Assembly (NCBI GenBank): GCA_038231215.1
Contig: JBBRLS010000017.1
Span: 18,224-82,223 of the forward strand
DNA length: 64,000 nt
DNA from: Schlegelella_A sp038231215
GTDB lineage: Bacteria; Pseudomonadota; Gammaproteobacteria; Burkholderiales; Burkholderiaceae_C
Direction: 5' to 3'
Part shown: piece after piece, positions 25,769-35,038 of the stretch
Layout: every line of letters starts with the position of its first letter
How positions within the stretch are numbered: position 1 is the first letter of the stretch
Program-made: the position numbers and the translations under genes
The notes under the pieces: generated by a model
What the model was told of the DNA's origin: nothing
What the model saw: the letters and a program-made list of their open reading frames with translations, nothing else
The model's database searches: none

Positions 25769-27142
25769 TTAGCGGCTGCCCGCGATGACGCTGCGCGCGA
25801 AGGCGCGCGAGGTCGTGCCGAGGTTGCCGAGCAAGGGCGCGATCGCCCGCTTCAGCGATTCGCGCGCCGCCGGTGCGCTGGCGCCGAGCTCGGCATGGAT
25901 GTCGACGCCGGTCTGCGTGACGCCGAAAACATAGGCCGGATCGGAGACGTACTTCGGCTGCAGCCATTGGACGAGCGCCGCGTCGATCGCATCGGCCGCG
26001 TCGTGGGCGCGCTGCGACACGACCTTGCGCGGCCAGTCGTCGTCGTAGGGCGCGACGCTCGCGTCGAGCTTCGCATCGCGCAAGGCGTCGATGCCGACAT
26101 CGACGGCGCCCGGGTTCGCATAGGCAGCGCGCATCCAGCGCCGCTCGAAGTTCTCGAGCGCGAAGTGGCGGTTCGTCACGAGTTGCACGGCGTCGTTCCT
26201 CGCGCCGTGCAGGCCGGCGATGTCGAGCGTGTTGATCCAGAGCATGCGCGTCACGCCGACGCCGGGCAGCACGCGCGCGTGATACGGCTGCGTCAGGTCC
26301 TGAAGGTAATGCATGCCCCAGCCTGTGAAGCGCCAGGCCCAGTAATCGTGGCCCCTGCGCAGCGCGAACGCGGCCAGTGATTGCCACAGATGGATGCGGT
26401 ATTCCGGATAGGCGCGCTGCAGGAATGGCGCCGCCTTGTAGACGATGGCGGCCTCGTGGAAGTAGCCGAGGTGAAAGGGGCCCTGGCTCGAGAACTCGAC
26501 GGACGGGTTGCCGAAGGGCTGCTTGCCGAATCCGTAGGTCGCGCCGTAGGCCGTGCCGCTGTTTTCCCAGAGGCCGTAGTCGAGTCCGTAGTCGGGCTCG
26601 TCGGTGGCGCTGGCGACGACGTCGATCGCGGGCACCCGCTCGCCCGGGCGCAAGGCGACGAAGCTGTTGAGATTGGCCGCCTCGTCGGTCTTCATCGTCG
26701 TCACATCGCCGTGGGTCAGCGTCGGCCGGCTGCCCGCGGCCTGGCCGGGCGGAAGCTGCAGATACAGCGCGAGGCGCGAATCGGGATTGACGCGGATTGC
26801 CCCGAGGAAGCGGGCGACGAGTTCCGTCTCCGACCCGCCCCGTGCCGCGAAGGCGAGCGCGTCGGGCCGCGCCGGGTAGGTCGGTACGTGGGCGCGTGCC
26901 CAGGCTTCCTCCTTGCGCAGCAGCTCGGCCAGGCCGGCCGGGTCGGCGGCGACGAAGGCCGAGAGCGGCTCCACCTCGACCGGCGCGCGGCTCGTCAGCT
27001 CGGGCAGCGCCGACAGCGCGGGCCAGGTGCAGAGCGCGTGGTTGCTCCAGGCGGAAGCAGCGACCGCGACGAGGCTGCTGCAGGCGGCGATCGACAGACG
27101 CAGGACCGCGCGCCAGGCCCGGGGCAGGGTGTCGATGCGCAT
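25769..27142 (-). CDS. Secreted zinc-dependent phospholipase C / S1-P1 nuclease-like protein
   Basis: A 457-residue exported protein. The signal peptide ends VAASA before W32, and the mature start W32-SNH35 recalls zinc phospholipases C and P1 nucleases, where the N-terminal Trp and nearby His bind zinc. Further candidate ligands are H229-E230 (YFHE), H265-D266 (RRGHDYWAW) and the block H278-YLQD282-LTQPYH288, which matches the G-x-x-x-HY-x-xD-x-x-x-PxH pattern of the family. It would hydrolyse a phosphodiester outside the cytoplasm, lipid or nucleic acid. GAGGAG lies 8 bases before the ATG at 27142. It follows the SARP-type regulator gene on the same strand. Specificity is unknown. Confidence 0.75.
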   Translation of the reverse strand: MRIDTLPRAWRAVLRLSIAACSSLVAVAASAWSNHALCTWPALSALPELTSRAPVEVEPLSAFVAADPAGLAELLRKEEAWARAHVPTYPARPDALAFAARGGSETELVARFLGAIRVNPDSRLALYLQLPPGQAAGSRPTLTHGDVTTMKTDEAANLNSFVALRPGERVPAIDVVASATDEPDYGLDYGLWENSGTAYGATYGFGKQPFGNPSVEFSSQGPFHLGYFHEAAIVYKAAPFLQRAYPEYRIHLWQSLAAFALRRGHDYWAWRFTGWGMHYLQDLTQPYHARVLPGVGVTRMLWINTLDIAGLHGARNDAVQLVTNRHFALENFERRWMRAAYANPGAVDVGIDALRDAKLDASVAPYDDDWPRKVVSQRAHDAADAIDAALVQWLQPKYVSDPAYVFGVTQTGVDIHAELGASAPAARESLKRAIAPLLGNLGTTSRAFARSVIAGSR

Positions 27143-27406
27143 GATCGGAGCTCCTCGGACAGATGCGGCGGCAGCAGAAATTCTGTCAGCATCCTCGCTG
27201 GCTGCAGTATGGCCGGCGCGAAAACGCACCCACCCCAGAAAATGATGCGACGTGCCGCCCCTTCCACCCGGTCCGCGTGCCGGCCCCGCCGCCGGCCGGT
27301 CTGCAGAGCACGCGCTCGCCTTGTACCGAAAGAAGCCCGCCATGAACGCCGCCGTGGGAAGCCAGCGCCCTGTCGCCTGCGTGCGGTGCCGCTGCAACTC
27401 CCGGCC

Positions 27407-30400
27407 CTAGCGCGACTGACGCGTGGCTGCCTTCGCGAGCAGGCTCGAGTTCGCCGGGTGGCGCCGCAAGAACCCGTCGCGCCACGCGTCGGGGATCCGC
27501 GCGGCCGCATCCTGCAACCATTGCGCGCCGCGCTCGATCAGCCGCTCGGCGGCGGCCTGATCGCCGGTCGCTTGCAGAACCTGTGCGGCCATGAGCCACA
27601 GCTCGCCCCGGTCGATGTCGAACGGCGCGCAGGTCGCGAGCAGTGCCTGCACGGAAGCGAGGTGGCGCTGCGCCCTCTCGAGGTCGTCCAGCGTCAGCGA
27701 CGCATGGGCCGCGCGTGCGGCCGCGTGCAGCATCAGCCCGGGTCGCTCGCGCGTTCCGCTTTCGAGCAGCACGCGTTCGAAGACCGTCAATGCGCGCGCG
27801 TCAGGTTGGGAGCGGGCCGCTTCCAGCGCGAGCAAGTTGCGATCGAACGGCGAGTCGATCGTCTCCGTCATCGCCTCGACCTGCGCCAAGAGCGGGGCCT
27901 GGGTGCGGCCCAGCATGCGTGCGGCTCGCAGGCGCAACGCGATGCGGCGGCCACGAAACCTCGGCGCGATCGTCTCGTCATCGGTGATCAGGGCGTCGAG
28001 CGCGCGTGCAGCTTGGCCGAGCGACAGCCACGCCTGCGCATGGTGGTTCTCGGCGAGAACGCAGTCGCTGCGCATCTCGCCGTCGACATTGGCACGCGTT
28101 CGCAGCTCTGCCAGCACCGCAGCAAACGTGCGGTCGCCTTCCACGTACTCGCCCAGATCCCGCTGGACGGCGCCGAGGTTGATGTCGATGACGAGACCGC
28201 TGCCCTGGCCGTGCATCCGGTCGCGAACCAGCCGGGCCTCCATCAACGCCGCCTTGGCCTCCTCGAGTTGCCCGCGCCAGTGCAGGAACAGGCCGAGGTT
28301 GCTCAGGGCCGGAAGAAGCTTCACCCACAACGCTCCGGCGCGCAACTCGGTGATCGCCTGCCGCGAAGCCTCGATGGCCGGCCCCAGGCGGTCGACGTAG
28401 CCGAGTACGCCGGCCATGGCATTGTGGAATTCGCCCCGCTGCGCCGGCGAGCCGTGCGCCATCACCCAAAGCCGGTGCGCCTCCAGGGTCTGCACCGCCT
28501 GCGCTTCGTCGCCGCGCAAGGCCAGGCGCCACGCCGTCGCGCGGCCGAACTCGAAGGCGATGCGTGGCTGCCCGAGCGCCACCGCGCGATCGATCGCCGC
28601 GAGGCCGACATCCAGCGAGTCGGTGTTCGAGCGATCAGCGTCCCATTCATGGCGGCACAGCATGACGCGCAAGCGTTGCTCCTCTGTGGTGGCGAGCACG
28701 GCCATGCGGTCCATGCACGTCAGGCGAGCCACCATGGCGTCGGGCGCCAGGTGGACGGCCTGGCGTTCTTCGAGCACGTCGAACAGCGCGTCGATGGCGC
28801 CGCATTGCTCGAAGCATGCGGCGGCCGCGTCGAGCAGCCCGCTCTGTTCGAGCGGGCGCGAAGCCTCGGCCGCGGCATGGGCGGCCATGCGGTACGCGTC
28901 GCCGGCACGCCGCGGTTCGCCGGCGGCCTGCCAGTGCGTGGCCACGTGCGCCGGCTGGCCGTGGTGGTGCTCGAGGTAGTCGGCCACGAAGCGATGCATG
29001 AACTCCGCGACCGAGCGGGGAATGGTGCGCATCACGCCGACGGCGATCACGTCGTGCACGAAGCGCCGGCCGTACAGCACCTGGCGAACCTCTAGTTCTC
29101 GCAGCGGTTCGCTCAAGGCCAGCGGCGGGCAAGCCAGCGCCGATGCCGCGAGCGGCACACTGAAGCTCTGGCCGGCGATCGCCGCGAGCTGCGCGAGGTG
29201 GCGCGCCTGCGGGCTGAGCAAGCCGACGCGCCGCTCGATCACCGTGACGATGTCCGGCGCCAACGGCAGCTCCCGCTGGCTCAGCACCGCCCCGCCGCCC
29301 AGCGACAGCAGGAGCTTGACCGACTCGAGCACGAACGCCGGATTGCCGCCTACCTGCAGCCAGAGCCGCTGGGCGAGGGCGGCGGTGTCGAGGCCGCTCA
29401 GGCCGAGCGACTCGATCAGTTCGGCCACGCCGGCGGCGTCGAGCGGAGCGATGTCGATGCGCCGGAAGCGCGCTGCGTCGCCGAGCGAGGCCAGCCAGGG
29501 TAGGCCCTTCGCGGCCGCTTCGTCCCACCGGGTGCCGAACACGAACCTCGCAGGCACCGGCTCCAAGGGCAGCGACGACTGCGCGGCCATGTCGATGACG
29601 GCCTCGACGCTGGCCGTGTCGGCGAACTGCAGGTCGTCGAGCAGCATCGCCACGCAGCCGCGCGCCATGCAGCCGCCGAGCAGCCGCGCCACTGCACGCA
29701 GGCATTGGCGACGCTCGTGGTCGGTCTGCACCGGCGCCGGTGCTTCGCCGTGCCGCGGGTCGGCCAGGCGGGGCAGCAGACGGGCCGCCTGGCGCAGGTC
29801 GTCGTCCCCCGGGGTCGGCTCGAAGCGGTCGACGGCCGCCAGCACCAGCCGCTCCAGCAACGCGTAGGGCACGTCGGCATCGCCGGACCGGGCGACGGCG
29901 AGCGCGCACGTCCCGGCGGCAGCGGCGAACTCGGCCAGCAGCCGGCTCTTGCCGACCCCGGCTTCGCCGCACAGCCAGGGCGTCGCCCCGCTGCGCCAGG
30001 CGGCAATCATGTTGTGCAACAGCGCTTGGCGGGCGATCAGGCGCGGCGGCCGCAGGACGGTGATGGGAATCGTGTCGCTCAGGGCCGGATGCGCCTGCGC
30101 GCCGAGCGCTGCTGTGGAAGCGGCGAGGATCGTCTCGCCGAGCTGGCGCGTGGCAGGCGAAGGTGCAACGCCGTAGAGCTGGCGCAGCATCTCCTTGCAG
30201 CGGTCCCACACGGCAATGGCTGCGGCGGTGTCACCGCGCAGGTACAGCACTTCCATCTGCGCGCGGTACGCCTCTTCTGACTCGCGGTCTGTCGCCAGCA
30301 GCGCATCGGCCAGACGCATGGCTTCGTCGAGCAGGCCGGCCTGCACGGCGGCACGAATCGCGCCCAGCATCACGGCGCGCCGCTTCGAACGCTGCGACTC

Positions 30401-30793
30401 GCGCTGGGCTTCGAGCCAGCGCGCCGCGTCGTCGCAATCCTCGTATTCGAACCGCGCCAGCAACTCCTCGTTGGCTGAACCCGCGGGCTCGACGCGAAGC
30501 GACGGCGCGAGCGACAGCACGCCGCCGATATCGCTCACGAGATCGGCTCCGGCCACCTGGCGCAGTACCGCCAGGCGCTGGCGCAGGTTGCCGCGGGCGC
30601 GCGCGTCCGGCGCGTCGGGCCAGAGCAGGCGTGCGAGCTTGCCGCGCAGCGTCGGTCCTTCGACCGACAGATAGGCGAGCAACAGGGCCTGCTTGCGTTC
30701 CAGCGCGATGCGTTCGCCGCCGGCCGTCACCAGTTGCGCCGTGCCATGCAGGCTGGCATGGAACGAAGGGGTGCCGCCGGGAGATTCGGACAT
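27407..30793 (-). CDS. BTAD/SARP-type transcriptional regulator with AAA ATPase and TPR tail
   Basis: A 1128-residue regulator. Residues 12-100 resemble the winged-helix DNA-binding domain of SARP/AfsR proteins (LERKQALLLAYLSVEG, GKLARLLWPDAPDARARGNL), and 115-230 the bacterial transcriptional activation domain. An AAA/STAND ATPase follows with Walker A G276-EAGVGKS (to 283) and Walker B VAMLLDDLQFAD. The second half is TPR-like. SARPs activate transcription by binding direct repeats; repeats of that kind lie immediately upstream (30841-30870 and 31108-31126). The ATG at 30793 (MSESPGGTPSF) is chosen over a longer frame that covers the repeats; its Shine-Dalgarno is weak. The phospholipase-C-like gene follows on the same strand. 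Confidence 0.84.
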   Translation of the reverse strand: MSESPGGTPSFHASLHGTAQLVTAGGERIALERKQALLLAYLSVEGPTLRGKLARLLWPDAPDARARGNLRQRLAVLRQVAGADLVSDIGGVLSLAPSLRVEPAGSANEELLARFEYEDCDDAARWLEAQRESQRSKRRAVMLGAIRAAVQAGLLDEAMRLADALLATDRESEEAYRAQMEVLYLRGDTAAAIAVWDRCKEMLRQLYGVAPSPATRQLGETILAASTAALGAQAHPALSDTIPITVLRPPRLIARQALLHNMIAAWRSGATPWLCGEAGVGKSRLLAEFAAAAGTCALAVARSGDADVPYALLERLVLAAVDRFEPTPGDDDLRQAARLLPRLADPRHGEAPAPVQTDHERRQCLRAVARLLGGCMARGCVAMLLDDLQFADTASVEAVIDMAAQSSLPLEPVPARFVFGTRWDEAAAKGLPWLASLGDAARFRRIDIAPLDAAGVAELIESLGLSGLDTAALAQRLWLQVGGNPAFVLESVKLLLSLGGGAVLSQRELPLAPDIVTVIERRVGLLSPQARHLAQLAAIAGQSFSVPLAASALACPPLALSEPLRELEVRQVLYGRRFVHDVIAVGVMRTIPRSVAEFMHRFVADYLEHHHGQPAHVATHWQAAGEPRRAGDAYRMAAHAAAEASRPLEQSGLLDAAAACFEQCGAIDALFDVLEERQAVHLAPDAMVARLTCMDRMAVLATTEEQRLRVMLCRHEWDADRSNTDSLDVGLAAIDRAVALGQPRIAFEFGRATAWRLALRGDEAQAVQTLEAHRLWVMAHGSPAQRGEFHNAMAGVLGYVDRLGPAIEASRQAITELRAGALWVKLLPALSNLGLFLHWRGQLEEAKAALMEARLVRDRMHGQGSGLVIDINLGAVQRDLGEYVEGDRTFAAVLAELRTRANVDGEMRSDCVLAENHHAQAWLSLGQAARALDALITDDETIAPRFRGRRIALRLRAARMLGRTQAPLLAQVEAMTETIDSPFDRNLLALEAARSQPDARALTVFERVLLESGTRERPGLMLHAAARAAHASLTLDDLERAQRHLASVQALLATCAPFDIDRGELWLMAAQVLQATGDQAAAERLIERGAQWLQDAAARIPDAWRDGFLRRHPANSSLLAKAATRQSR

Positions 30794-30840
30794 GGGAGGG
30801 CGACGGCCAAAGGGTGGCGAGGAGGCTTCGGTGCCGCCAC

Positions 30841-30870
30841 GATGACGCTGCGATGACGCTGCGATGACGC
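30841..30870 (+). promoter_or_regulatory. Three GATGACGC direct repeats at 11-bp spacing (candidate SARP operator)
   Basis: GATGACGC occurs at 30841, 30852 and 30863, each starting exactly 11 bases after the last, between the divergent SARP gene (ATG 30793) and the plus-strand genes. SARP/AfsR regulators are known to bind short direct repeats with 11-bp or 22-bp periodicity. The regulator being encoded 48 bases away makes this a strong candidate, but binding is inferred. Confidence 0.55.
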
Positions 30871-30896
30871 ACCACTCCTTATTGTGCGTGCTCGCC

Positions 30897-31112
30897 ATGC
30901 AGCAGACATCGACCGATCCCCCGCTTGCGATGCCCTCGCACGAGAGCGAGCTCGCGCGCGCCGAGCACCGAGGCAAGCAGGTCCTGCTGTACGCGCCGCA
31001 CGGGCCGCTCGGCGGCGTCTTCGCGTGTTCTCGGTGCGGCGCCAGCGAGCTGCAACCCGACTTGCTGGACCATCGCCTCGACTGCCCCTATCGGTCGCCA
31101 TCCGAACGATGA
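30897..31112 (+). CDS. Small hypothetical protein with a possible zinc-binding Cys/His motif
   Basis: A 71-residue frame starting at the ATG at 30897; the ATG at 30864 would overlap the repeat element and add 11 residues. The C-terminal half reads LYAPHGPLGGVFACSRCG followed by HRLDC, that is CxxC with a later His and Cys, a spacing compatible with a small zinc-binding module. There is no clear Shine-Dalgarno. The stop lies within the second repeat cluster. It could be a leader peptide or a small regulator belonging to the SARP locus, or a chance frame. Confidence 0.42.
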   Translation: MQQTSTDPPLAMPSHESELARAEHRGKQVLLYAPHGPLGGVFACSRCGASELQPDLLDHRLDCPYRSPSER

Positions 31113-31126
31113 CGCGCCGATGACGC
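31108..31126 (+). promoter_or_regulatory. Two further GATGACGC direct repeats at 11-bp spacing
   Basis: GATGACGC at 31108 and 31119 repeats the motif and the 11-base period of the cluster at 30841, in the same orientation, ending 50 bases before the ATG of the Tat lipoprotein gene at 31177. This location suits an activator site overlapping or next to the -35 region. Confidence 0.55.
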
Positions 31127-31176
31127 AGCCCTCCCTACATTCAAACGAACCGATTCGCACACCGAAGGAAACGACC

Positions 31177-33633
31177 ATGCATGGGATCAGGACCGCCCCC
31201 GCTCTGGACCGCAGAAACTTTCTCTACCGCGCCATCCGGCTCGCCGCCGTTCCGGCATTCCCGGCACTTCTTTCAGCCTGCGGCGGCGGTGGCTCCGACC
31301 ACGATAACGCGAGCGGCGAGGCGCCGGGCGTCACGTTGGACGGGCAGGTCGTGCTTCCGGCGAGGCTGAGCCTGGCCGGCGCGAGCGTGTCGCTCGCGCT
31401 CGGCCAAGCCGCCGTGTCCGCGTCCGGTGCGTTCCAGGTGCCGTTCACGGATGGAGGCATCTGCTTCTCGCAGGTGCGCGATGCTGCGGGCAACTACCTC
31501 GTCTTCGGCTTCCTGCGCGCCGAGCAGACCATGCTCTCCACGCGCAGCACGGCCGAGGCGCTGATCTATCGCGCACTCGGGCTCTGGGCTCATGCGCCGC
31601 GCGTCCGGGTGGCGGCGCTGACGCTGCTGCGCACCGAAGACCTGGCGTCGGTCGAAGCGGCCGTCGTCAGCGCGATCGCTGCCAGCGGCGCCACGTGGGC
31701 TAGCTCGGCGACGGTCAGCGTCGGCACCGCCGTAAAGGCCAAGGTGGCGACGATGATCGGCGCGCCGCCGGCGGCCGCGGCAGCGCGCAGGTCAGTGCAG
31801 GGAATGATCGTCTCGCCCACCGAGCGGGTGAGCGGGCTCATCCTCGAGGGCGACGGCATCGGCGCCTGCACGGTGACCAACCAGTTCCGCCGCCGTTCGC
31901 TGCTCGTTCACACCGAAACCTTCGCCAAGCTCGAATCAGGCGGCGAGTTCGCACTACCGGAGCACCTGGTGCGGACCGAGATGTCGCCGTTGGACGGGCT
32001 GTCGAGCCCGCTTCAGGCCGTCGCCGATCTCTGGTTCGAGCGCAAGAGCCTCTACACGCCGGTCACGGTGAGCCTGGCCACGCCGCGCTTCCCCGACACG
32101 GCCGTCTACACCCGGTACAGGGTCTACGGCATCGGCCCCGGCGTGTCGCCGGGCACCTGGGCCGACCTTCCTGAATCGATCAAGACCGAGGGAATTCTGC
32201 TCATCCTTAAGAGCGTCGTGCTCGACTTCGTGCTCCCGTTGATCGCCTCGGTCATGGTCCCAATGGCGGACGAACAGATCGACGACCTGGTCCAGAGCAC
32301 CGAAGCAAACGACGTGCTGAAGGACCTGGTCAACTATTTCGCTCAGGTCCCCAGTCTCGTCAGCCTGCTCTTGGCGGGCGATTTCTCCGGCTGTTGCAAG
32401 GCCGTCCTGGACTTCATCCGCAACACGGACAGCCTGCAGATCGCCCTCTTCTCGCTCATCTCCGGTTTCCTCGTGCAGAAGTTCGGCCCGACGGTGACCG
32501 ATCCGATCAAGAAGATTCCCGTCGACATCAACAAGGCCATCTACGAGGGCTGGTCGATGATCGACGGAATCCTCGATGTCGGCGAGGCCGGCTTCACGCT
32601 GTTCGACAGCGCCGTCCAGGCCCTGGATATCGGCTCCTCGAGGCGCGCCGAAAGCTGGGACGTGACGGTCACCAAGGCCAAGGTCTCGCTCACGCCGACG
32701 GAGTTCTTCGTCGAGAAGAACACTCTCTTCAGCGGCATCACCGCGGTCTCGGTGGATGCGAGCCAGGTCGAGGGCAAGGTCTTCGGATACCGCTGGAAGT
32801 GCAGCGCCGGGCATCTGTCGGACGGCAGCAAGTACGGCACCACGATCGACTCCACCACGATCAACTCGGTCGCCTACGACGCGGTCGACGTGCCGGCCGG
32901 CACCGTCGACCAGATCGACGTCAACGTCTTTCTCTCGGGCCTCGGCAGCGACGATCCGGTGGGCAGCGCCAAGTCCAAGGTCTACGTCACCGGCGTGACC
33001 GTCACGCCGGCTGAGAAGAAGAAGCTCAAGGCGAATGAGTCGGTGACGTTGACGGCGGCCACCGTCGGCATGCGGCCGCTGGTCGCGGGTGAAACCATCG
33101 TCTACAAGTGGACGCTGGGCGGCACACCGGGCACCCTGACCGCCACCGATACCGCTACCGCCACCTTCAAGGCCGACGCGACGAAGGAAGGGCTCGCCGT
33201 GGTGACGGTCGAAGCCTTCCTCGGCGATCGGCGAATCGGCCGGGCGCAGTCGAACCTCACCGTCGGCGACAAGCTGATCGTCGCCGGCCGCGTCTTCGAA
33301 GATCACTGGAAGGACGCGAGCGGCTGCCACTCCGGCATGTACATCGCGTTTCCCAAGGTGCCGGGCGCGAAGAACTACGACGTGTTCGTGACGGGCATGC
33401 GCGGCCCGGTGTTCGGTGCCGAATACCACTGGTTCGTCTATGCGGGAGCCACGGGCGCCGTCGGGCCTTTCCCGTGGACCGATCAGGGCAGCGAGATTCT
33501 CGGCGGCTCGCCGCGCGGCTACGCCATCCTCGGTGGGGGCAACGGCGGCGGCGACGCCTGCGTCGCGGAGGTCGACGGCCGCTGGGCTTCCTGGTACGCA
33601 GGCTCGACGGTCCAAGTGACCGCCACGCTGTAG
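31177..33633 (+). CDS. Large Tat-exported putative lipoprotein of unknown function
   Basis: An 818-residue protein. The N-terminus has a twin-Arg motif (DRRNFLYRAIR, R12-R13) and a lipobox LLSAC with C35 followed by GGGG, so it is probably exported folded and lipid-anchored. Residues 50-110 read like a beta-sandwich carrier segment (GVTLDGQVVLPARLSLAGAS). The centre is helical with hydrophobic stretches (GILLILKSVVLDFVLPLIAS). Residues 590-760 look like tandem Ig-like/PKD-type beta domains (VSLTPTEFFVEKN, VTVTPAEKKKLKANESVTLT). No enzyme motif is recognised. AGGA precedes the ATG at 31177, and GATGACGC repeats lie upstream, suggesting control by the divergent SARP. Confidence 0.72.
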   Translation: MHGIRTAPALDRRNFLYRAIRLAAVPAFPALLSACGGGGSDHDNASGEAPGVTLDGQVVLPARLSLAGASVSLALGQAAVSASGAFQVPFTDGGICFSQVRDAAGNYLVFGFLRAEQTMLSTRSTAEALIYRALGLWAHAPRVRVAALTLLRTEDLASVEAAVVSAIAASGATWASSATVSVGTAVKAKVATMIGAPPAAAAARRSVQGMIVSPTERVSGLILEGDGIGACTVTNQFRRRSLLVHTETFAKLESGGEFALPEHLVRTEMSPLDGLSSPLQAVADLWFERKSLYTPVTVSLATPRFPDTAVYTRYRVYGIGPGVSPGTWADLPESIKTEGILLILKSVVLDFVLPLIASVMVPMADEQIDDLVQSTEANDVLKDLVNYFAQVPSLVSLLLAGDFSGCCKAVLDFIRNTDSLQIALFSLISGFLVQKFGPTVTDPIKKIPVDINKAIYEGWSMIDGILDVGEAGFTLFDSAVQALDIGSSRRAESWDVTVTKAKVSLTPTEFFVEKNTLFSGITAVSVDASQVEGKVFGYRWKCSAGHLSDGSKYGTTIDSTTINSVAYDAVDVPAGTVDQIDVNVFLSGLGSDDPVGSAKSKVYVTGVTVTPAEKKKLKANESVTLTAATVGMRPLVAGETIVYKWTLGGTPGTLTATDTATATFKADATKEGLAVVTVEAFLGDRRIGRAQSNLTVGDKLIVAGRVFEDHWKDASGCHSGMYIAFPKVPGAKNYDVFVTGMRGPVFGAEYHWFVYAGATGAVGPFPWTDQGSEILGGSPRGYAILGGGNGGGDACVAEVDGRWASWYAGSTVQVTATL

Positions 33634-33679
33634 ATGGTCTCCGAGGCCACCGTTCACCCCCAATCGGCCAGCCCTCTTT

Positions 33680-34099
33680 TCAGCGGAACCAGTTGGCCCA
33701 GAAAAACGCCGCAAGCAGGGCCATGCCGACGATGAAGCCGAACGCGGTCGCCATGGCCGACACGATGTAGTGCCGCAGGTCGCTTCCAGGCATCTGCGGT
33801 GCTTCGGCAGGCGCGGGGTCGGCGAGCAACTTGAGGTGGGTGATCGCGCCGCCGATCAGACTGAGAAGAAACGCCACGACGGCGAGGCCGACGCCGAACC
33901 GAAGCACCGGCTGCGCGAACGCCTTCACGACGAGCGTCGCGGTCAAGACGAGCGCGGCCGAGCTCAGCGCGGTCAGATGGCGCAGCAACGCGTACAGCGC
34001 ACGTCGCCGCTCGGCGTGGCTGGCCCCGGCCTCCCTTTCAGTGACGCCGCCGGGCGCCGTCTCGACGAACGCAGTCGGCCGCCAGTCCTTGCTTGTCAT
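33680..34099 (-). CDS. Hypothetical membrane protein
   Basis: A 139-residue protein with three likely membrane helices: about 36-60 (LLRHLTALSSAALVLTATLVV), 66-90 (VLRFGVGLAVVAFLLSLIGG) and 110-135 (VSAMATAFGFIVGMALLAAF). The N-terminal 30 residues are polar. No family is recognised. It converges on the lipoprotein gene with 46 bases between the stops and is followed on its own strand by the DMT transporter gene upstream. Confidence 0.6.
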   Translation of the reverse strand: MTSKDWRPTAFVETAPGGVTEREAGASHAERRRALYALLRHLTALSSAALVLTATLVVKAFAQPVLRFGVGLAVVAFLLSLIGGAITHLKLLADPAPAEAPQMPGSDLRHYIVSAMATAFGFIVGMALLAAFFWANWFR

Positions 34100-34146
34100 G
34101 CGCCGAAGTCTAGGCGCAGCGTGGTCACGCCGCAGCGCCTGCCCGA

Positions 34147-34983
34147 TCAGCGCGACGAGCGGATGACCAGGGCGATGCCGCCGAGGATCGCGACCGACGC
34201 CAGCAGGAGGCGCAGCGTCGGCGGCTCGCCGAGCAGCACGACGCCGCCCGCCGCAGCGATGATGGGCACGCTGAGTTGCACGGTCGCCGCGCTTGTCGCC
34301 TTCAATCCGGGCAGCGCCGTGTACCAGATCGCATAGCCGACGCCCGAGGTCAGCGCGCCCGAAGCGATCGCAAAGGCGACGCCGATTCCGTCGAGCGACA
34401 GATGCGACACGAGCGCCAGACCGAGCAGCGCCGCGAAGACGACGGCGCGAAGGAAGTTGCCGGCCGTCGCGCGCAGCGGATCGCCGGCACCCTTGCCGCG
34501 CAGCGAGTAGATGCCCCAGGCAACGCCCGCCGCGAGCATGAGGGCCGCGCCTTGCAAGGGCGGCGACGAAAGGCCGGGCAGCAGCAGGCCGATCAGGCCG
34601 CCGAGCGCGAGCGCCAGGCCGACGATCTGCCAGCCGCGCAGTCCCTCGCCACGCCAGAGGCCGACGCCGATCATCGTCGCCTGCACGGCGCCGAACAGCA
34701 GAAGCGCGCCGGTCGCGGCGCTGAGGCTCACGTAGGCGAACGAGAACGCGGCGGCATAGACGAAGAGGGCGAGCGCCGAGGGCCAGTTGCCGAGCGGTGC
34801 GGTCGTGCCGTCGCGCATGCGCACGATCATCCAGAGGGCGAGCGCACCGGCGACGATGCGGATCGAGGTGAAGCTCGCCGCGTCGATGCGGCCGGCGTGG
34901 AAGGCGGCGCGACAGAGCAACGAGTTGCCGGCGAAGGCGAGCATCGCCAGCAGCGTGAGGATGAATGTCCGGCGCGCGGTCAT
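34147..34983 (-). CDS. DMT-superfamily (EamA) transporter
   Basis: A 278-residue inner-membrane protein with about ten hydrophobic helices in two repeated EamA units. The first begins ILTLLAMLAFAGNSLLCRAA and the second GAALMLAAGVAWGIYSLRGK; the C-terminal signature PIIAAAGGVVLLGEPPTLRL is characteristic of the family. Members export or import amino acids, nucleosides, sugars or drugs, and the substrate cannot be deduced. The ATG at 34983 (MTARRTF) fits the start of the first helix; upstream frame is shadow. Confidence 0.82.
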   Translation of the reverse strand: MTARRTFILTLLAMLAFAGNSLLCRAAFHAGRIDAASFTSIRIVAGALALWMIVRMRDGTTAPLGNWPSALALFVYAAAFSFAYVSLSAATGALLLFGAVQATMIGVGLWRGEGLRGWQIVGLALALGGLIGLLLPGLSSPPLQGAALMLAAGVAWGIYSLRGKGAGDPLRATAGNFLRAVVFAALLGLALVSHLSLDGIGVAFAIASGALTSGVGYAIWYTALPGLKATSAATVQLSVPIIAAAGGVVLLGEPPTLRLLLASVAILGGIALVIRSSR

Positions 34984-35038
34984 CGCCCGATTCTGAAGGA
35001 GCAGGGACGCGTGCCGCAGGCCGCGGAGCCGGCAGCGA

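Noticed and set aside
30841..31126. CRISPR-like or microsatellite reading of the GATGACGC repeats
   Set aside because: Units of 11 bases without spacers of constant 30-40 base length and no cas genes; regulatory direct repeats explain them better.
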